Origin: Reyranella sp.
Lineage (GTDB): Bacteria > Pseudomonadota > Alphaproteobacteria > Reyranellales > Reyranellaceae
NCBI GenBank assembly: GCA_030684475.1
Contig: JAUXWB010000156.1
Coordinates: 1 to 64,000, forward strand
Reading direction: 5' to 3'
DNA: 64,000 nucleotides
This document shows positions 48,121 to 57,300 of this stretch, in pieces (the stretch's first letter is position 1; the number at the start of each line of letters is the position of its first letter). The notes under the pieces are model-generated. The model had not been told where the DNA came from and did not search any database. It saw only the letters and a list, made by a program, of their open reading frames with translations. The translations under genes were made by a program, and so were the position numbers.

Positions 48121-49278
48121 CTACGTTGAAGACTCGGCCATAAACCGATCGAGTTCATCTATCGCGCAAATGATGTGGTAGAAGCTGCTCGCTGGCATCA
48201 CGTCGGTGCTTGGCATCCCATTGTGGTCCAGCCGATCGATCCAGCCGCCCAATGGTTCAGCAGTCAGGAAGTGCTTGCTGAGCAAATTGGCCAAAGTCGC
48301 CGCTTTGAGACTTGTGCTGCCCCGCCCTTGCCTGGCTTCTGCAAGATTTGCCTTGATCGCCTCCGCTACCGGCCAAAGCCGACGCGAAAGCGTCCGATGG
48401 GAACCGTCGGCCAACACCTCATCGACGACCAGACCGGCGCTGTCTTGACCATAGGTATCAGCATGTGCGTAGAGGGAATTTACATAAGGTTGAACAGAAC
48501 GCCCGGACTTGCACTCGAAGCGCCGGAGCAACCAGATCCATTCATAGTGATGCCCCGGCTCTACGACATTTCCGGCCGCGCCCCCAGCAGGTCGCAAATC
48601 GGCATCGAAATATTCCCCTAGGACGCCCGGATCAGGGCGAAAGAAACGATTGGCGAAAAGATCAAATAGGTTTGCGGCCTTCGTCAGGTAAGTCCGGTCG
48701 GCAGAACTCGACCACAGTGCGAGCAGCGCCTCAAACAGATGCATGTGAGGATTCTGCCGGCGAAACGCGTTCCCCGTTGGCAACGCTTCGACGTAGCCGC
48801 CGCCGGGTGCCTTAAGACTTACTTCCATGAAAGCCAGGGTTTCGTCGGCGAGCGCCAATGCTGTGCGCTTCCCTGTTGCCTGCACATAGGAAGCTATTGA
48901 AAGCAGGGCGAACGCGTGGGCGTAGAGGTCGCGCTGGGGGTCGGCGATCGCCCCGTCACGATGGATCGAATAGATCCAGCCGCCATATCCATCTCGCATA
49001 TGGAAGTCACGCAACATGGACGAATAGGCAAGTTCGACAAGTGCGAGCGCATCAGGATACCAGTTCTTTCGGTACGCAAGTGCATAGACATAGATTTGAC
49101 GGGCCTGAACCATGAGACGCAACGGCGCGTCAGGCATGCGCTCTCCCTTCAGCGACAGGCGTTCCTCGAATCGCCCATGCTCGCCATCGAAGCCCGACGT
49201 CGCCCAGAATGGCAGGGCGTGACGAACGACCCAGTCTCGAAGGGAGGTGGTGGAAGAGGCCAGCAACTCGGCGACCAA
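48121..49278 (-). CDS. AGE-family epimerase/isomerase (N-acylglucosamine 2-epimerase-like)
   Basis: DLYAHAFALLSIASY, NPHMHLFEALLAL, EPGHHYEWIWLL. Confidence 0.87.
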   Translation of the reverse strand: MVAELLASSTTSLRDWVVRHALPFWATSGFDGEHGRFEERLSLKGERMPDAPLRLMVQARQIYVYALAYRKNWYPDALALVELAYSSMLRDFHMRDGYGGWIYSIHRDGAIADPQRDLYAHAFALLSIASYVQATGKRTALALADETLAFMEVSLKAPGGGYVEALPTGNAFRRQNPHMHLFEALLALWSSSADRTYLTKAANLFDLFANRFFRPDPGVLGEYFDADLRPAGGAAGNVVEPGHHYEWIWLLRRFECKSGRSVQPYVNSLYAHADTYGQDSAGLVVDEVLADGSHRTLSRRLWPVAEAIKANLAEARQGRGSTSLKAATLANLLSKHFLTAEPLGGWIDRLDHNGMPSTDVMPASSFYHIICAIDELDRFMAESST

Positions 49279-49304
49279 TGTCGAATTTCCTCTCGTCGGC
49301 AGCG

Positions 49305-50483
49305 TTAGGTGCTGATCCTCAGAAATGCCGAGTCGACGCTTCCGGTGCTCGGCGTTTCATGGGCGGCATTGCGAATCAACAGCCAACGCGGTGCAGCCGA
49401 GCCATGCGTCGTCAATGTAAGTCGCTGCGCTGTCGGACGCGCGTCGAGAGTGATCTCGCGACCAAGGAAATCGTTCTTGTCGTCACCCGTCAGGACAAGC
49501 CCGACCGCTCCGGACGACAGTCTTACCTCCAAGTCGGCTGCCCATCTGCGATTGGCCGCCGACGACACGCCGAGATTCCGCACCGCGTCGCCGATATCCA
49601 GGGCACAGGCGTAGTCCCAGATACGAGGCGAACACTGGAAGGCAACTCCTGACGGCTGCCGCGCCGCAGCACCATGGATCGATTCTATCGGAGCATCCAG
49701 GGCACTGACCGTGCGCATGAGCCGCGCGATTTCTGCCGATGACAGGGTATCGTCGACCGGACGATCGACGCGAAGGTCGACCCAGCCATACTGGCCGCCG
49801 CCAAAGCTGAAGTCGAGAATGGTTGTGGTCGACGCCGGGAAGAGACGGCTCTTGATTCGCTCCACGTCATACCATTCAGCCCATGGCGTACGCTCGCCAT
49901 CGGTTACCTTGCCCCATTCGGTGAAGGGAAGCTTACCTTGCCTTACCCAACGGTCGAACGAGTAGAAGAGCTCGATCCAGCGTCCTTCCGCTTTCAGCCG
50001 ATGTAGCAGAATCTGGGCTTCTGCCCGGGCGATATCGAATGGGGCATGATGCAGGGAGCCGTTGGCCCAGACGACATCGAATTCACCTTCCAGTTTTTCG
50101 AGCGAGGCAGGATGCTCAATCCACAGATACTCCGCCTGCGCCGATAGTCCCTGCAATTCGACAAGCCTGCGCACAGCCTCCAGATTGTCTTTGACGATAT
50201 CGGCGAACAGCCACTTGGCGCCGTTCTTCATGAAGTAGATGCCGTCGAAGCCCAGACCCGAGCCGACCTCCACGATCCGGCGGCCGGCAAAAGCTTCACG
50301 ATACAGCACCTGATACCAGCCGCGATGATCAGGCACGCTTCCCGCTTCATTCATGCGTTGCCATTGCGCAAGCAATTCTTGGTCGGAGAGCTTGAGCAAA
50401 TCGGTCGAGTAGCTACGTCCCAGCGTATCGCCGCCGGCTGGCACCTCCCGCCATTTCTCACGAGATACATCAAGAAATTCCAT
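49305..50483 (-). CDS. SAM-dependent methyltransferase with C-terminal extension
   Basis: IVEVGSGLGFDGIYFMKNGAKWLFADI. Confidence 0.8.
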   Translation of the reverse strand: MEFLDVSREKWREVPAGGDTLGRSYSTDLLKLSDQELLAQWQRMNEAGSVPDHRGWYQVLYREAFAGRRIVEVGSGLGFDGIYFMKNGAKWLFADIVKDNLEAVRRLVELQGLSAQAEYLWIEHPASLEKLEGEFDVVWANGSLHHAPFDIARAEAQILLHRLKAEGRWIELFYSFDRWVRQGKLPFTEWGKVTDGERTPWAEWYDVERIKSRLFPASTTTILDFSFGGGQYGWVDLRVDRPVDDTLSSAEIARLMRTVSALDAPIESIHGAAARQPSGVAFQCSPRIWDYACALDIGDAVRNLGVSSAANRRWAADLEVRLSSGAVGLVLTGDDKNDFLGREITLDARPTAQRLTLTTHGSAAPRWLLIRNAAHETPSTGSVDSAFLRIST

Positions 50484-50513
50484 TGTCCTCGCCTGCCTGA
50501 CCGGTGTCCGCCA

Positions 50514-51557
50514 TTATGCTTTCAGCACATCTTTCACCCATTCCCCAGCCGCGACAACGATGTTCGCCGAGAGTGGCTCACCTTCAACCCATCGGCGGGC
50601 CAGGCCGGTTGTTTGTGATAAGATTAGAATCTCATATCTGAATTCTCCCCGCAGCGTCTCAAGCAACGCCGCCTCGCTGCTCCCCTGCGCCCGCAAGGCG
50701 CCGTCGCTCATCTCCATCATCAACACCGGCCGCATGTTCGTCAGCACGTGGCGCGCACCGGCAATCACGTTGGCCTCGCCACCCTCGACGTCGATCTTGA
50801 CGACGTCGATACGCTGCAGGCCGAGGCGGGCCACCACGGCGTCGAGCGTTTCCAGCGGCACGCGCTCGACGCGGGCAGGCACCACGTCGTCGTGGGCGAA
50901 GCTGCCCAGCGTGTTGTGCCCGGTGTGCACGCCGTGGGCGAGACGGAGGTCAGCGTGCCCCGCGGCCGCACCGAGGGCGGCCGGCACGATCGCCACGTTG
51001 GCAATGCCGTTGCGCGCCAGGTTGCGCTCGAGGTGGGCGCGCTCGCGCGAGCTGGGTTCGACCGAGACCACCCGCCCCTCCGGCCCGACCCGGCGCGCCG
51101 CGAACAGCGTGTAGTAGCCGTCGTTGGCGCCGACATCGACGAACACCATGCCGGGCTTCAGCAGGCCGTCGAGGAAGTTGAATTCGTTGGGCTCGAACGA
51201 GCCGCAGACATAGAGGCAGAGGCTGTTGTCGTTGCCCAGGGTCACGTCGACCGTCGTGCCGGCGAGCCATTTGACAGTGAGCGGCACCTCGAGATCGTTG
51301 TCGCGCGCAGTCTCCCACAGGGCGCCGCGCCGGCACGCCAGCCACTGCCGCCGATCGTAGAATTCCTCGGCGAAGGCCCAGCCCGGCCGCGGGCCGAGCT
51401 TCGGCGCGGCGGGCGTCCACCAGGCGGCGTACGCGGCGCCGATTTTGGGCGCACGCACGAGCAGCCAACGGCCGAAATTATCCAGATGGTAGCCCGCGCC
51501 CGAGCAAATCCACGCCCATGCACTGGCGGCGCTGATCGGACGGCGAGCGACAGTCAT
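50514..51557 (-). CDS. FkbM-family methyltransferase
   Basis: FVDVGANDGYYTLFAARRVGPEGRVVSVEPS, DVVKIDVEGGEANVIAGA. Confidence 0.9.
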   Translation of the reverse strand: MTVARRPISAASAWAWICSGAGYHLDNFGRWLLVRAPKIGAAYAAWWTPAAPKLGPRPGWAFAEEFYDRRQWLACRRGALWETARDNDLEVPLTVKWLAGTTVDVTLGNDNSLCLYVCGSFEPNEFNFLDGLLKPGMVFVDVGANDGYYTLFAARRVGPEGRVVSVEPSSRERAHLERNLARNGIANVAIVPAALGAAAGHADLRLAHGVHTGHNTLGSFAHDDVVPARVERVPLETLDAVVARLGLQRIDVVKIDVEGGEANVIAGARHVLTNMRPVLMMEMSDGALRAQGSSEAALLETLRGEFRYEILILSQTTGLARRWVEGEPLSANIVVAAGEWVKDVLKA

Positions 51558-51730
51558 GCGGAAGTTCGGGGCCCTCGGAATGCGGTGTCCGGCTAACGTA
51601 CCCACCGGCGAGCGTCAAGCATGCCCGCAAGTTGCCATAGTCGGCCGATATGCCGCGCCCGCCCGTTGCGGCATTGTCGCAACCGACTATAAGAATACAG
51701 TACGAGGCTCTCCTGCCCATCATCGGTCAA

Positions 51731-52993
51731 ATGCCCGCGTCGTTCCTCTACGCCCTTTGCGCCATCCTCCTGGTCCTGTCTCCCGCCCTCGCGTCGGCGC
51801 AGGGTCTGCGCGTGGTCGCACGGGTGAACGACGACGTCATCACCGACTTCGACCTCACCCAGCGCATCCAGTTCGCGATCAAGACCACCGGCCTGCAGGA
51901 CAGTCCCGATCTGCGCCAGCGGATGGCGGCCCAGGTCATGCGCCAGATGATCGACGAGCGGCTGCAGATCCAGAACGCCAAGCGGCTGGGTGTGCCCGCC
52001 TCCGAGGCGGAGGTCCAGCAGCGCCTGAGCGAGATCGAGCGCGGCGCCGGCATGAGCCAGGGCCAATTCAGGCTCTTCCTGCAGAGCATCGGCGTGCCCT
52101 ACGACAACATCGCCCAGCAGTTCGAGGCGCAGATCGCCTGGGGAAAAATCGTGCGGCGCAGGGTGCGGCCGCAGGTCGACGTCTCCGAAACCGAAATCGA
52201 CGATGCGATGACCCGGCTGCGGGCAAACCTGGGCAAGACCGAATCCCGCGTGGCGGAGATCTTCGTGCCGGTCGACCGGACCGACGGCGTCGACGAGGCC
52301 AAGCGCAGCGCCGACCGCATCCTCGATCAGCTGAAGCGCGGCGCGCCCTTCGCGGCGGTCGCCCAGCAGTTCTCGCAGGGCACCTCGTCGCAGACCGGCG
52401 GCGACCTCGGTTGGGTGCTGCCGGGATCGCTCGATCCGGCCCTCGACGCGGCCCTCGACAAGCTCCAGCCCCGGCAATATTCCGATCCTGTCCGCAGCGC
52501 TGCCGGATGGCATATTCTCTACGTCGTCGAGCGCCGCCAGTTCGCGGCGACGCGGCCCGACGACGTCCGGCTGAACCTGACGCAATTGACCCTGTCGTTG
52601 CCCATCAACGCCTCGGCCGAGGAAACCAACCGCGCATCCGCCGATGCGCAGAAGGCGATGTCGGCGGTGCGCCAGTGCAGCGACCTGCATGCCCAGGCCC
52701 GGCAACTCAAGGGCGCCACCTCCGGCGACCTGCAGGGCGTGCGCATCGGCGATCTGGCGGCCAACCGCCAGATGTACGAGGAGATTCCCCGCCTGCAGGT
52801 CGGCGGGACCGCCGGCCCCTTCCGGGTCGCCGAAGGCATGCAGATCGTCGCCCTGTGCAGCCGGGCCGGCGGCGACGGGCTGCCAACCCGCGACGCGGTC
52901 TCGCAGCAGATCCTGCTCCAGAAGCTGGAGGCGGCCAGCCGCCGCTACATGCGCGACCTGCGGCGCACGGCGACCGTCGACGTCAAGCCGTGA
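51731..52993 (+). CDS. surA: Periplasmic peptidyl-prolyl isomerase SurA
   Basis: Signal-peptide-like N-terminus; ARVNDDVITDFDL; parvulin domain SQGTSSQTGGDLGWVLPGSL; followed by pdxA and ksgA. Confidence 0.93.
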   Translation: MPASFLYALCAILLVLSPALASAQGLRVVARVNDDVITDFDLTQRIQFAIKTTGLQDSPDLRQRMAAQVMRQMIDERLQIQNAKRLGVPASEAEVQQRLSEIERGAGMSQGQFRLFLQSIGVPYDNIAQQFEAQIAWGKIVRRRVRPQVDVSETEIDDAMTRLRANLGKTESRVAEIFVPVDRTDGVDEAKRSADRILDQLKRGAPFAAVAQQFSQGTSSQTGGDLGWVLPGSLDPALDAALDKLQPRQYSDPVRSAAGWHILYVVERRQFAATRPDDVRLNLTQLTLSLPINASAEETNRASADAQKAMSAVRQCSDLHAQARQLKGATSGDLQGVRIGDLAANRQMYEEIPRLQVGGTAGPFRVAEGMQIVALCSRAGGDGLPTRDAVSQQILLQKLEAASRRYMRDLRRTATVDVKP

Positions 52994-54003
52994 CACCGGC
53001 TCTGCCGCTCGCCATCACCATGGGCGAGCCGGCCGGGATCGGCGGCGAACTCAGCCTCAAGGCCTGGCTGTCGCGAAAGCCGTCGGATAGGCCGTTCCTG
53101 ATCCTCGACGACCCGGCCCGCCTCGCGGCCCTCGCGCGCAATCTCCACCTCGACGTGCCCCTGCGCGAGATCTCCCGGCCGGTCGATGCAGCGGCGGTCT
53201 TTGCAACGGCCTTGCCGGTGCTGCCGGTGAGGCTGCGCGCGGCGGCAATGCCCGGGCGACCCGATCCGGTCAATGCGCCGGCGACGCTGGAAGCCATCGA
53301 GCGGGGCGCAGCCCTTGCCCTGGCCGGCGACATCGCCGGCGTGGTGACCAATCCCATCCAGAAGAAGACGCTGCAGGAGGCGGGGTTCCGCCATCCCGGA
53401 CATACGGAATTCCTGGCCGAGCTCGCCTCCGCCGCCACGGGCAAACCGGTCGAGGTCGCGATGATGCTGGCCTGTCCCGGGCTCAGGGTGGTCCCGGTCA
53501 CCATCCATCTCGCCCTGGCCGAGGCGGTGCGTGCGCTCGACGCCGACACCATTGCGCGGGTCGGCCGGATCGCGGCGGCCGGCCTCACCGCGCTGTTCGG
53601 CATCGCCCGGCCGCGGCTGGTCGTGGCGGCGCTCAATCCGCATGCCGGCGAACAGGGCGCAATGGGCGACGAGGAGCTCAGGGTGATCACGCCGGCGGTT
53701 GCGGCCCTGCGGCACGACGGCATCGACGTCCGAGGCCCCGCCCCGGCCGACACGCTGTTCCATCCGGCGGCGCGCGCGACCTATGACGCGGCGCTGTGCA
53801 TGTATCACGACCAGGCGCTGATCCCGATCAAGACCATCGACTTCGCGGGCGGCGTCAACGTGACCCTGGGGCTTCCCTTCGTGCGGACGTCACCCGATCA
53901 TGGCACCGCGCTCGACATCGCCGGTACCGGTCGTGCCGATCCGGCCAGCCTGATCGCGGCCCTCGCCCTGGCGGACGACATGGCCCGCCGGCGCCAGACG
54001 TGA
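52990..54003 (+). CDS. pdxA: 4-hydroxythreonine-4-phosphate dehydrogenase
   Basis: ITMGEPAGIGGELSLKAW, VTNPIQKKTLQEAGFRHPGHTEFLAEL, MYHDQALIPIKTIDFAGGVNVTLGLPFVRTSPDHGTA; GTG start overlapping surA stop. Confidence 0.95.
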   Translation: MTPALPLAITMGEPAGIGGELSLKAWLSRKPSDRPFLILDDPARLAALARNLHLDVPLREISRPVDAAAVFATALPVLPVRLRAAAMPGRPDPVNAPATLEAIERGAALALAGDIAGVVTNPIQKKTLQEAGFRHPGHTEFLAELASAATGKPVEVAMMLACPGLRVVPVTIHLALAEAVRALDADTIARVGRIAAAGLTALFGIARPRLVVAALNPHAGEQGAMGDEELRVITPAVAALRHDGIDVRGPAPADTLFHPAARATYDAALCMYHDQALIPIKTIDFAGGVNVTLGLPFVRTSPDHGTALDIAGTGRADPASLIAALALADDMARRRQT

Positions 54004-54854
54004 TCCCGGATTCGTCCCGGGTCGATCCCGCGATATCCCGGCTGCCGCCGCTGCGCGAGACCATCGCCGCCCACGGTCTCGACGCCCGCAAGCGCCTCGG
54101 CCAGCATTTCCTGCTCGACCTCAATCTGACGCGGCGCATCGCCCGTGCCGCGGCACCACTGTCGCCCGGCACCGTAATCGAGGTCGGCCCCGGCCCCGGC
54201 GGGCTGACCCGCGCCCTGTTGCTCGAGGGCGCGACCCGCGTCGTCGCCGTCGAGGTGGACAGGCGCGCCATCGCCGCCCTGGAGGAGCTGCAGAAAGCCG
54301 CCGATGGCCGCCTCCAGGTCGTCGAGGGCGATGCGCTGGGCATGGATCTCGCGCCCCTGGGACCGCCGCCCCGCCGGATCGTGGCCAACCTGCCCTACAA
54401 CGTCTCGACCGCCCTGCTGGTGCGCTGGCTGCATGCCGCCGACGACGTGGCCGACATGGTGCTGATGTTCCAGAAGGAGGTTGTCGACCGGCTGGTCGCC
54501 TCGCCCCGAACCAAGGACTACGGCCGGCTCTCGGTCCTGGCCCAGCATGTCTGCACCGTGCAGCGACTGTTCGACGTCGCGCCCTCGGCCTTCGTGCCGC
54601 CGCCGAAGGTGACCTCCTCGGTGGCCCGCCTCACCCCGAGACCACTCGGCAACCGCCTTGCCGATCTCAGGCCGCTGGAGCGTGTCACGGCAGCAGCCTT
54701 CGGCCAGCGCCGCAAGATGCTGCGCGGTGCCCTGGCGGGGCTGTTTCCCGACCCTGTGTCGGTTCTGACCGGGCTCGGCCTCGCGCCCACGGCCCGGGCG
54801 GAGGAACTGACCGTGGCCGAATTCGTGCGGCTGGCAGGCGTTCTTGACAAGTGA
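54000..54854 (+). CDS. ksgA: 16S rRNA (adenine1518-N6/adenine1519-N6)-dimethyltransferase
   Basis: LGQHFLLDLNLTRRIA, VIEVGPGPGGLTRALL, VANLPYNVSTALL; GTG start overlapping pdxA stop. Confidence 0.95.
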   Translation: MIPDSSRVDPAISRLPPLRETIAAHGLDARKRLGQHFLLDLNLTRRIARAAAPLSPGTVIEVGPGPGGLTRALLLEGATRVVAVEVDRRAIAALEELQKAADGRLQVVEGDALGMDLAPLGPPPRRIVANLPYNVSTALLVRWLHAADDVADMVLMFQKEVVDRLVASPRTKDYGRLSVLAQHVCTVQRLFDVAPSAFVPPPKVTSSVARLTPRPLGNRLADLRPLERVTAAAFGQRRKMLRGALAGLFPDPVSVLTGLGLAPTARAEELTVAEFVRLAGVLDK

Positions 54855-54872
54855 GTGAACACTCACTATTGT
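54844..54872 (+). promoter_or_regulatory. Sigma70-type promoter (TTGACA, 17-bp spacer, TATTGT) with palindromic operator AGTGAGTG-AA-CACTCACT at 54850-54867
   Basis: Exact -35 consensus, 17-bp spacing, 4/6 -10; 18-bp perfect palindrome fills the spacer. Confidence 0.75.
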
Positions 54873-54879
54873 ATCGACC

Positions 54880-55683
54880 ATGATCCGGTCCCTGGCCTTC
54901 AACGCCTTTTTCTATCTCGGCACGCTCCTCACTGCGGTGATCGGCATCGTGCTGGTGCCGATTCCGACACCGGTGCTGCTACGCGGCCTGCTCCATCTTT
55001 GGGCCCGCGCGGTCGTCTGGGGCATGCGCTGGATCGGCGGCATGACCGTCGAATTTCGCGGGCTGGAGCATCTCCCGGCCACCGGTCCCGCCCTGCTCGC
55101 CGGCAAGCACCAGAGTGAGTGCGACGGCATTCTCCTTGCGGCGCGGATCCGCGGCATCGCCTTCGTCGCCATGCAGGAGCTGTTCCGCTACCCGCTGATC
55201 GGCGCCATCCTCTACCGGCTGCAGATGATCCGCGTCGACACCTGCGGCGGCGGCAAGGAACGCGAGAACCTGGCTCAATTCGCCAGGCGCGCTTACGACA
55301 GCGGCCGCCACATCGCGATCTATCCCGAAGGCAACCTGATGGCGCCAGGCGAACGCGAGCGCTACCGCTCCGGCATCTATTACCTGTATCGCGATCTCGA
55401 TCTGCCGGTGATCCCGGTCGCCACGAGCGTGGGCCTCGTCTGGAACCGCCGCGACTGGTGGAAGAAGCCGGGCCGTGCCGCGATCGAGTTCCTGCCCGCG
55501 ATCGAGACCGGCCTCGACAAGCAGACCTTCATGCGGCGCCTGGAGGAAGCGACCGAGGGCGCCAGCGACCGACTGATCGCCGAGTTTTCGGGCCGTCCCT
55601 ACGTGCCGAGCCAGATCGTCCTGCGCTCGCAGGGCCAGACGGGCATCGGCATGCCGATCACCGCCCCTCGCGCAGCGCCTTGA
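54880..55683 (+). CDS. 1-acyl-sn-glycerol-3-phosphate acyltransferase (PlsC-like)
   Basis: GKHQSECDGILLA (HxxxxD-type), IAIYPEGNLMAPGE. Confidence 0.9.
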   Translation: MIRSLAFNAFFYLGTLLTAVIGIVLVPIPTPVLLRGLLHLWARAVVWGMRWIGGMTVEFRGLEHLPATGPALLAGKHQSECDGILLAARIRGIAFVAMQELFRYPLIGAILYRLQMIRVDTCGGGKERENLAQFARRAYDSGRHIAIYPEGNLMAPGERERYRSGIYYLYRDLDLPVIPVATSVGLVWNRRDWWKKPGRAAIEFLPAIETGLDKQTFMRRLEEATEGASDRLIAEFSGRPYVPSQIVLRSQGQTGIGMPITAPRAAP

Positions 55684-56308
55684 CGAATTCCGACAGGCCG
55701 AACTGGCGGTCGCGTTTCAGCCGCTCGGCCGTCAGGACCGACTTGAGCTGGATCAGGCTGGTGGCGATGTCGCGGTTGATGATGGCGTAGTCGTACTCCG
55801 CCCAGTGGCTCATCTCGTCGGCGGCCTTGGCCATGCGCCGTGCCACCACGTCGGGCGCATCCTGGGCGCGCGAGATCAACCGCCTCTCGAGGTCGCGGGT
55901 CGACGGCGGCAGGATGAACACCGTGACGACATCGGTGCTGCCCTTCTCCTTGAGCTGCTGCGTACCCTGCCAGTCGATGTCGAACAGCATGTCGCGGCCG
56001 GCGCCCAGCGCCTCCTCGACCGGCGGCTGCGGCGTGCCGTAGAAGTGGTCGAAGACACGGGCGTGCTCGAGGAATTCGCCGCGATCGATCATGCCGCGGA
56101 AGGTCGCGGTGTCGATGAAGCGGTAGTCGACCCCGTCCTTCTCGCCCGGCCGCCTGTCGCGCGTCGTGCAGGAGACGCTGAGCTGGATCTGCGAGTCGTT
56201 CTCCAACAGCTGCCGCGACAGGGTGGTCTTGCCCGCGCCCGACGGCGAGGACAGCACCAGCATCAGGCCGCGCCGCTGGATGGGCGGCGCTTCGGCGTTA
56301 CTCGACAT
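55658..56308 (-). CDS. gmk: Guanylate kinase
   Basis: LVLSSPSGAGKTTLSRQLL, SCTTRDRRPGEKDGVDY; start trimmed to 56308. Confidence 0.95.
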   Translation of the reverse strand: MSSNAEAPPIQRRGLMLVLSSPSGAGKTTLSRQLLENDSQIQLSVSCTTRDRRPGEKDGVDYRFIDTATFRGMIDRGEFLEHARVFDHFYGTPQPPVEEALGAGRDMLFDIDWQGTQQLKEKGSTDVVTVFILPPSTRDLERRLISRAQDAPDVVARRMAKAADEMSHWAEYDYAIINRDIATSLIQLKSVLTAERLKRDRQFGLSEFVKALREGR

Positions 56309-57197
56309 TCTGGACCTGCTCCCGCATGCGCTCGACGGCGCCCTTGAGGTCGATGCCGATGCGCGTGAGCTCGATGTCGGCCGACTTCGAGCACAGCGTA
56401 TTGGCCTCGCGATTGAACTCCTGGCAGAGGAAGTCGAACTTGCGTCCGACCGGATTGTCCGCCCGCGCCTCGGCCAGCAGGGTCCGTGCCTGGGCATTGT
56501 GGGCCGCGAGCCGGTCGAGTTCCTCGCGCACGTCGGCCTTGCCGACCAGCAGCGCCACTTCCTGCGCGAAACGCTCCTCGGAAAGTGCCGGCACGCGTTC
56601 CATGAACTCGGCGAGCTGGCCTTCGAAACGAGCGCGCACCGTGCCGATCTGCACCTGCGCCCTCTCGGCGGCGCGCTTGCACAGGTCCTCGATCTCGCCG
56701 ACATGGCCGTCGATCACCCGGGCCAGCGCCTTGCCCTCGGCTGCGCGGGCGGCGACGAGGGCCTTCAACACCTCCTCGAGCGTGGCCGTGAGCGCCTTGT
56801 CGAGCGCGGCCAGTGCCTCATCGGTCTGCTCGCCCTCCTCTTCCTCCTCGATGACACCGCGCACGCGCAGCAGGCCGTCTGCCGAAGGTGCTGCGGCGCC
56901 GGTGCTCTTGCGCACCTCCTCGGCCAGGGCGCCCAATTCGGCCAGCAGGGAGCGGTTGATACGCAAGGGTTTGCTCTGGCGCTCGCTGGTGAGGGTGAGT
57001 GTCAGCGAGACATTGCCGCGCTTCAGCCGCCCGCCCACGGCGGTGCGGGCGGGATTTTCCAGACGGTCGAAGCCCTGCGGCACCCGGCAGCGGATCTCGA
57101 GGTTGCGTCCGTTGACGCTGCGCGCCTCCCACACCCAGCGCCGCCGGTCATCCGATCCCTGCGCCCGCGCGTATCCTGTCATGCTTGCAATCAACAC
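56298..57197 (-). CDS. YicC/YloC-family endoribonuclease
   Basis: SMTGYARAQG, EARSVNGRNLEIRCRVPQGF, REANTLCSKSADIELTRIGIDLKGAVERMREQVQNVE. Confidence 0.94.
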   Translation of the reverse strand: MLIASMTGYARAQGSDDRRRWVWEARSVNGRNLEIRCRVPQGFDRLENPARTAVGGRLKRGNVSLTLTLTSERQSKPLRINRSLLAELGALAEEVRKSTGAAAPSADGLLRVRGVIEEEEEGEQTDEALAALDKALTATLEEVLKALVAARAAEGKALARVIDGHVGEIEDLCKRAAERAQVQIGTVRARFEGQLAEFMERVPALSEERFAQEVALLVGKADVREELDRLAAHNAQARTLLAEARADNPVGRKFDFLCQEFNREANTLCSKSADIELTRIGIDLKGAVERMREQVQNVE

Positions 57198-57300
57198 TCG
57201 GCTCCTGCCACTCCACTTGTCACTTCACTGCCGCAATGCGGCGCGGCACTCTAGTATCGGCTCCGAACGCAGACAACGCGCGACGCCGGAAGGTTATCCC

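Noticed and set aside
51556-52989. 5' portion of the 815-aa ORF 51556-54003 as a novel N-terminal domain of PdxA
   Set aside because: This part overlaps surA in another frame and reads as Arg/Gly/Pro shadow sequence; PdxA starts at GTG 52990.
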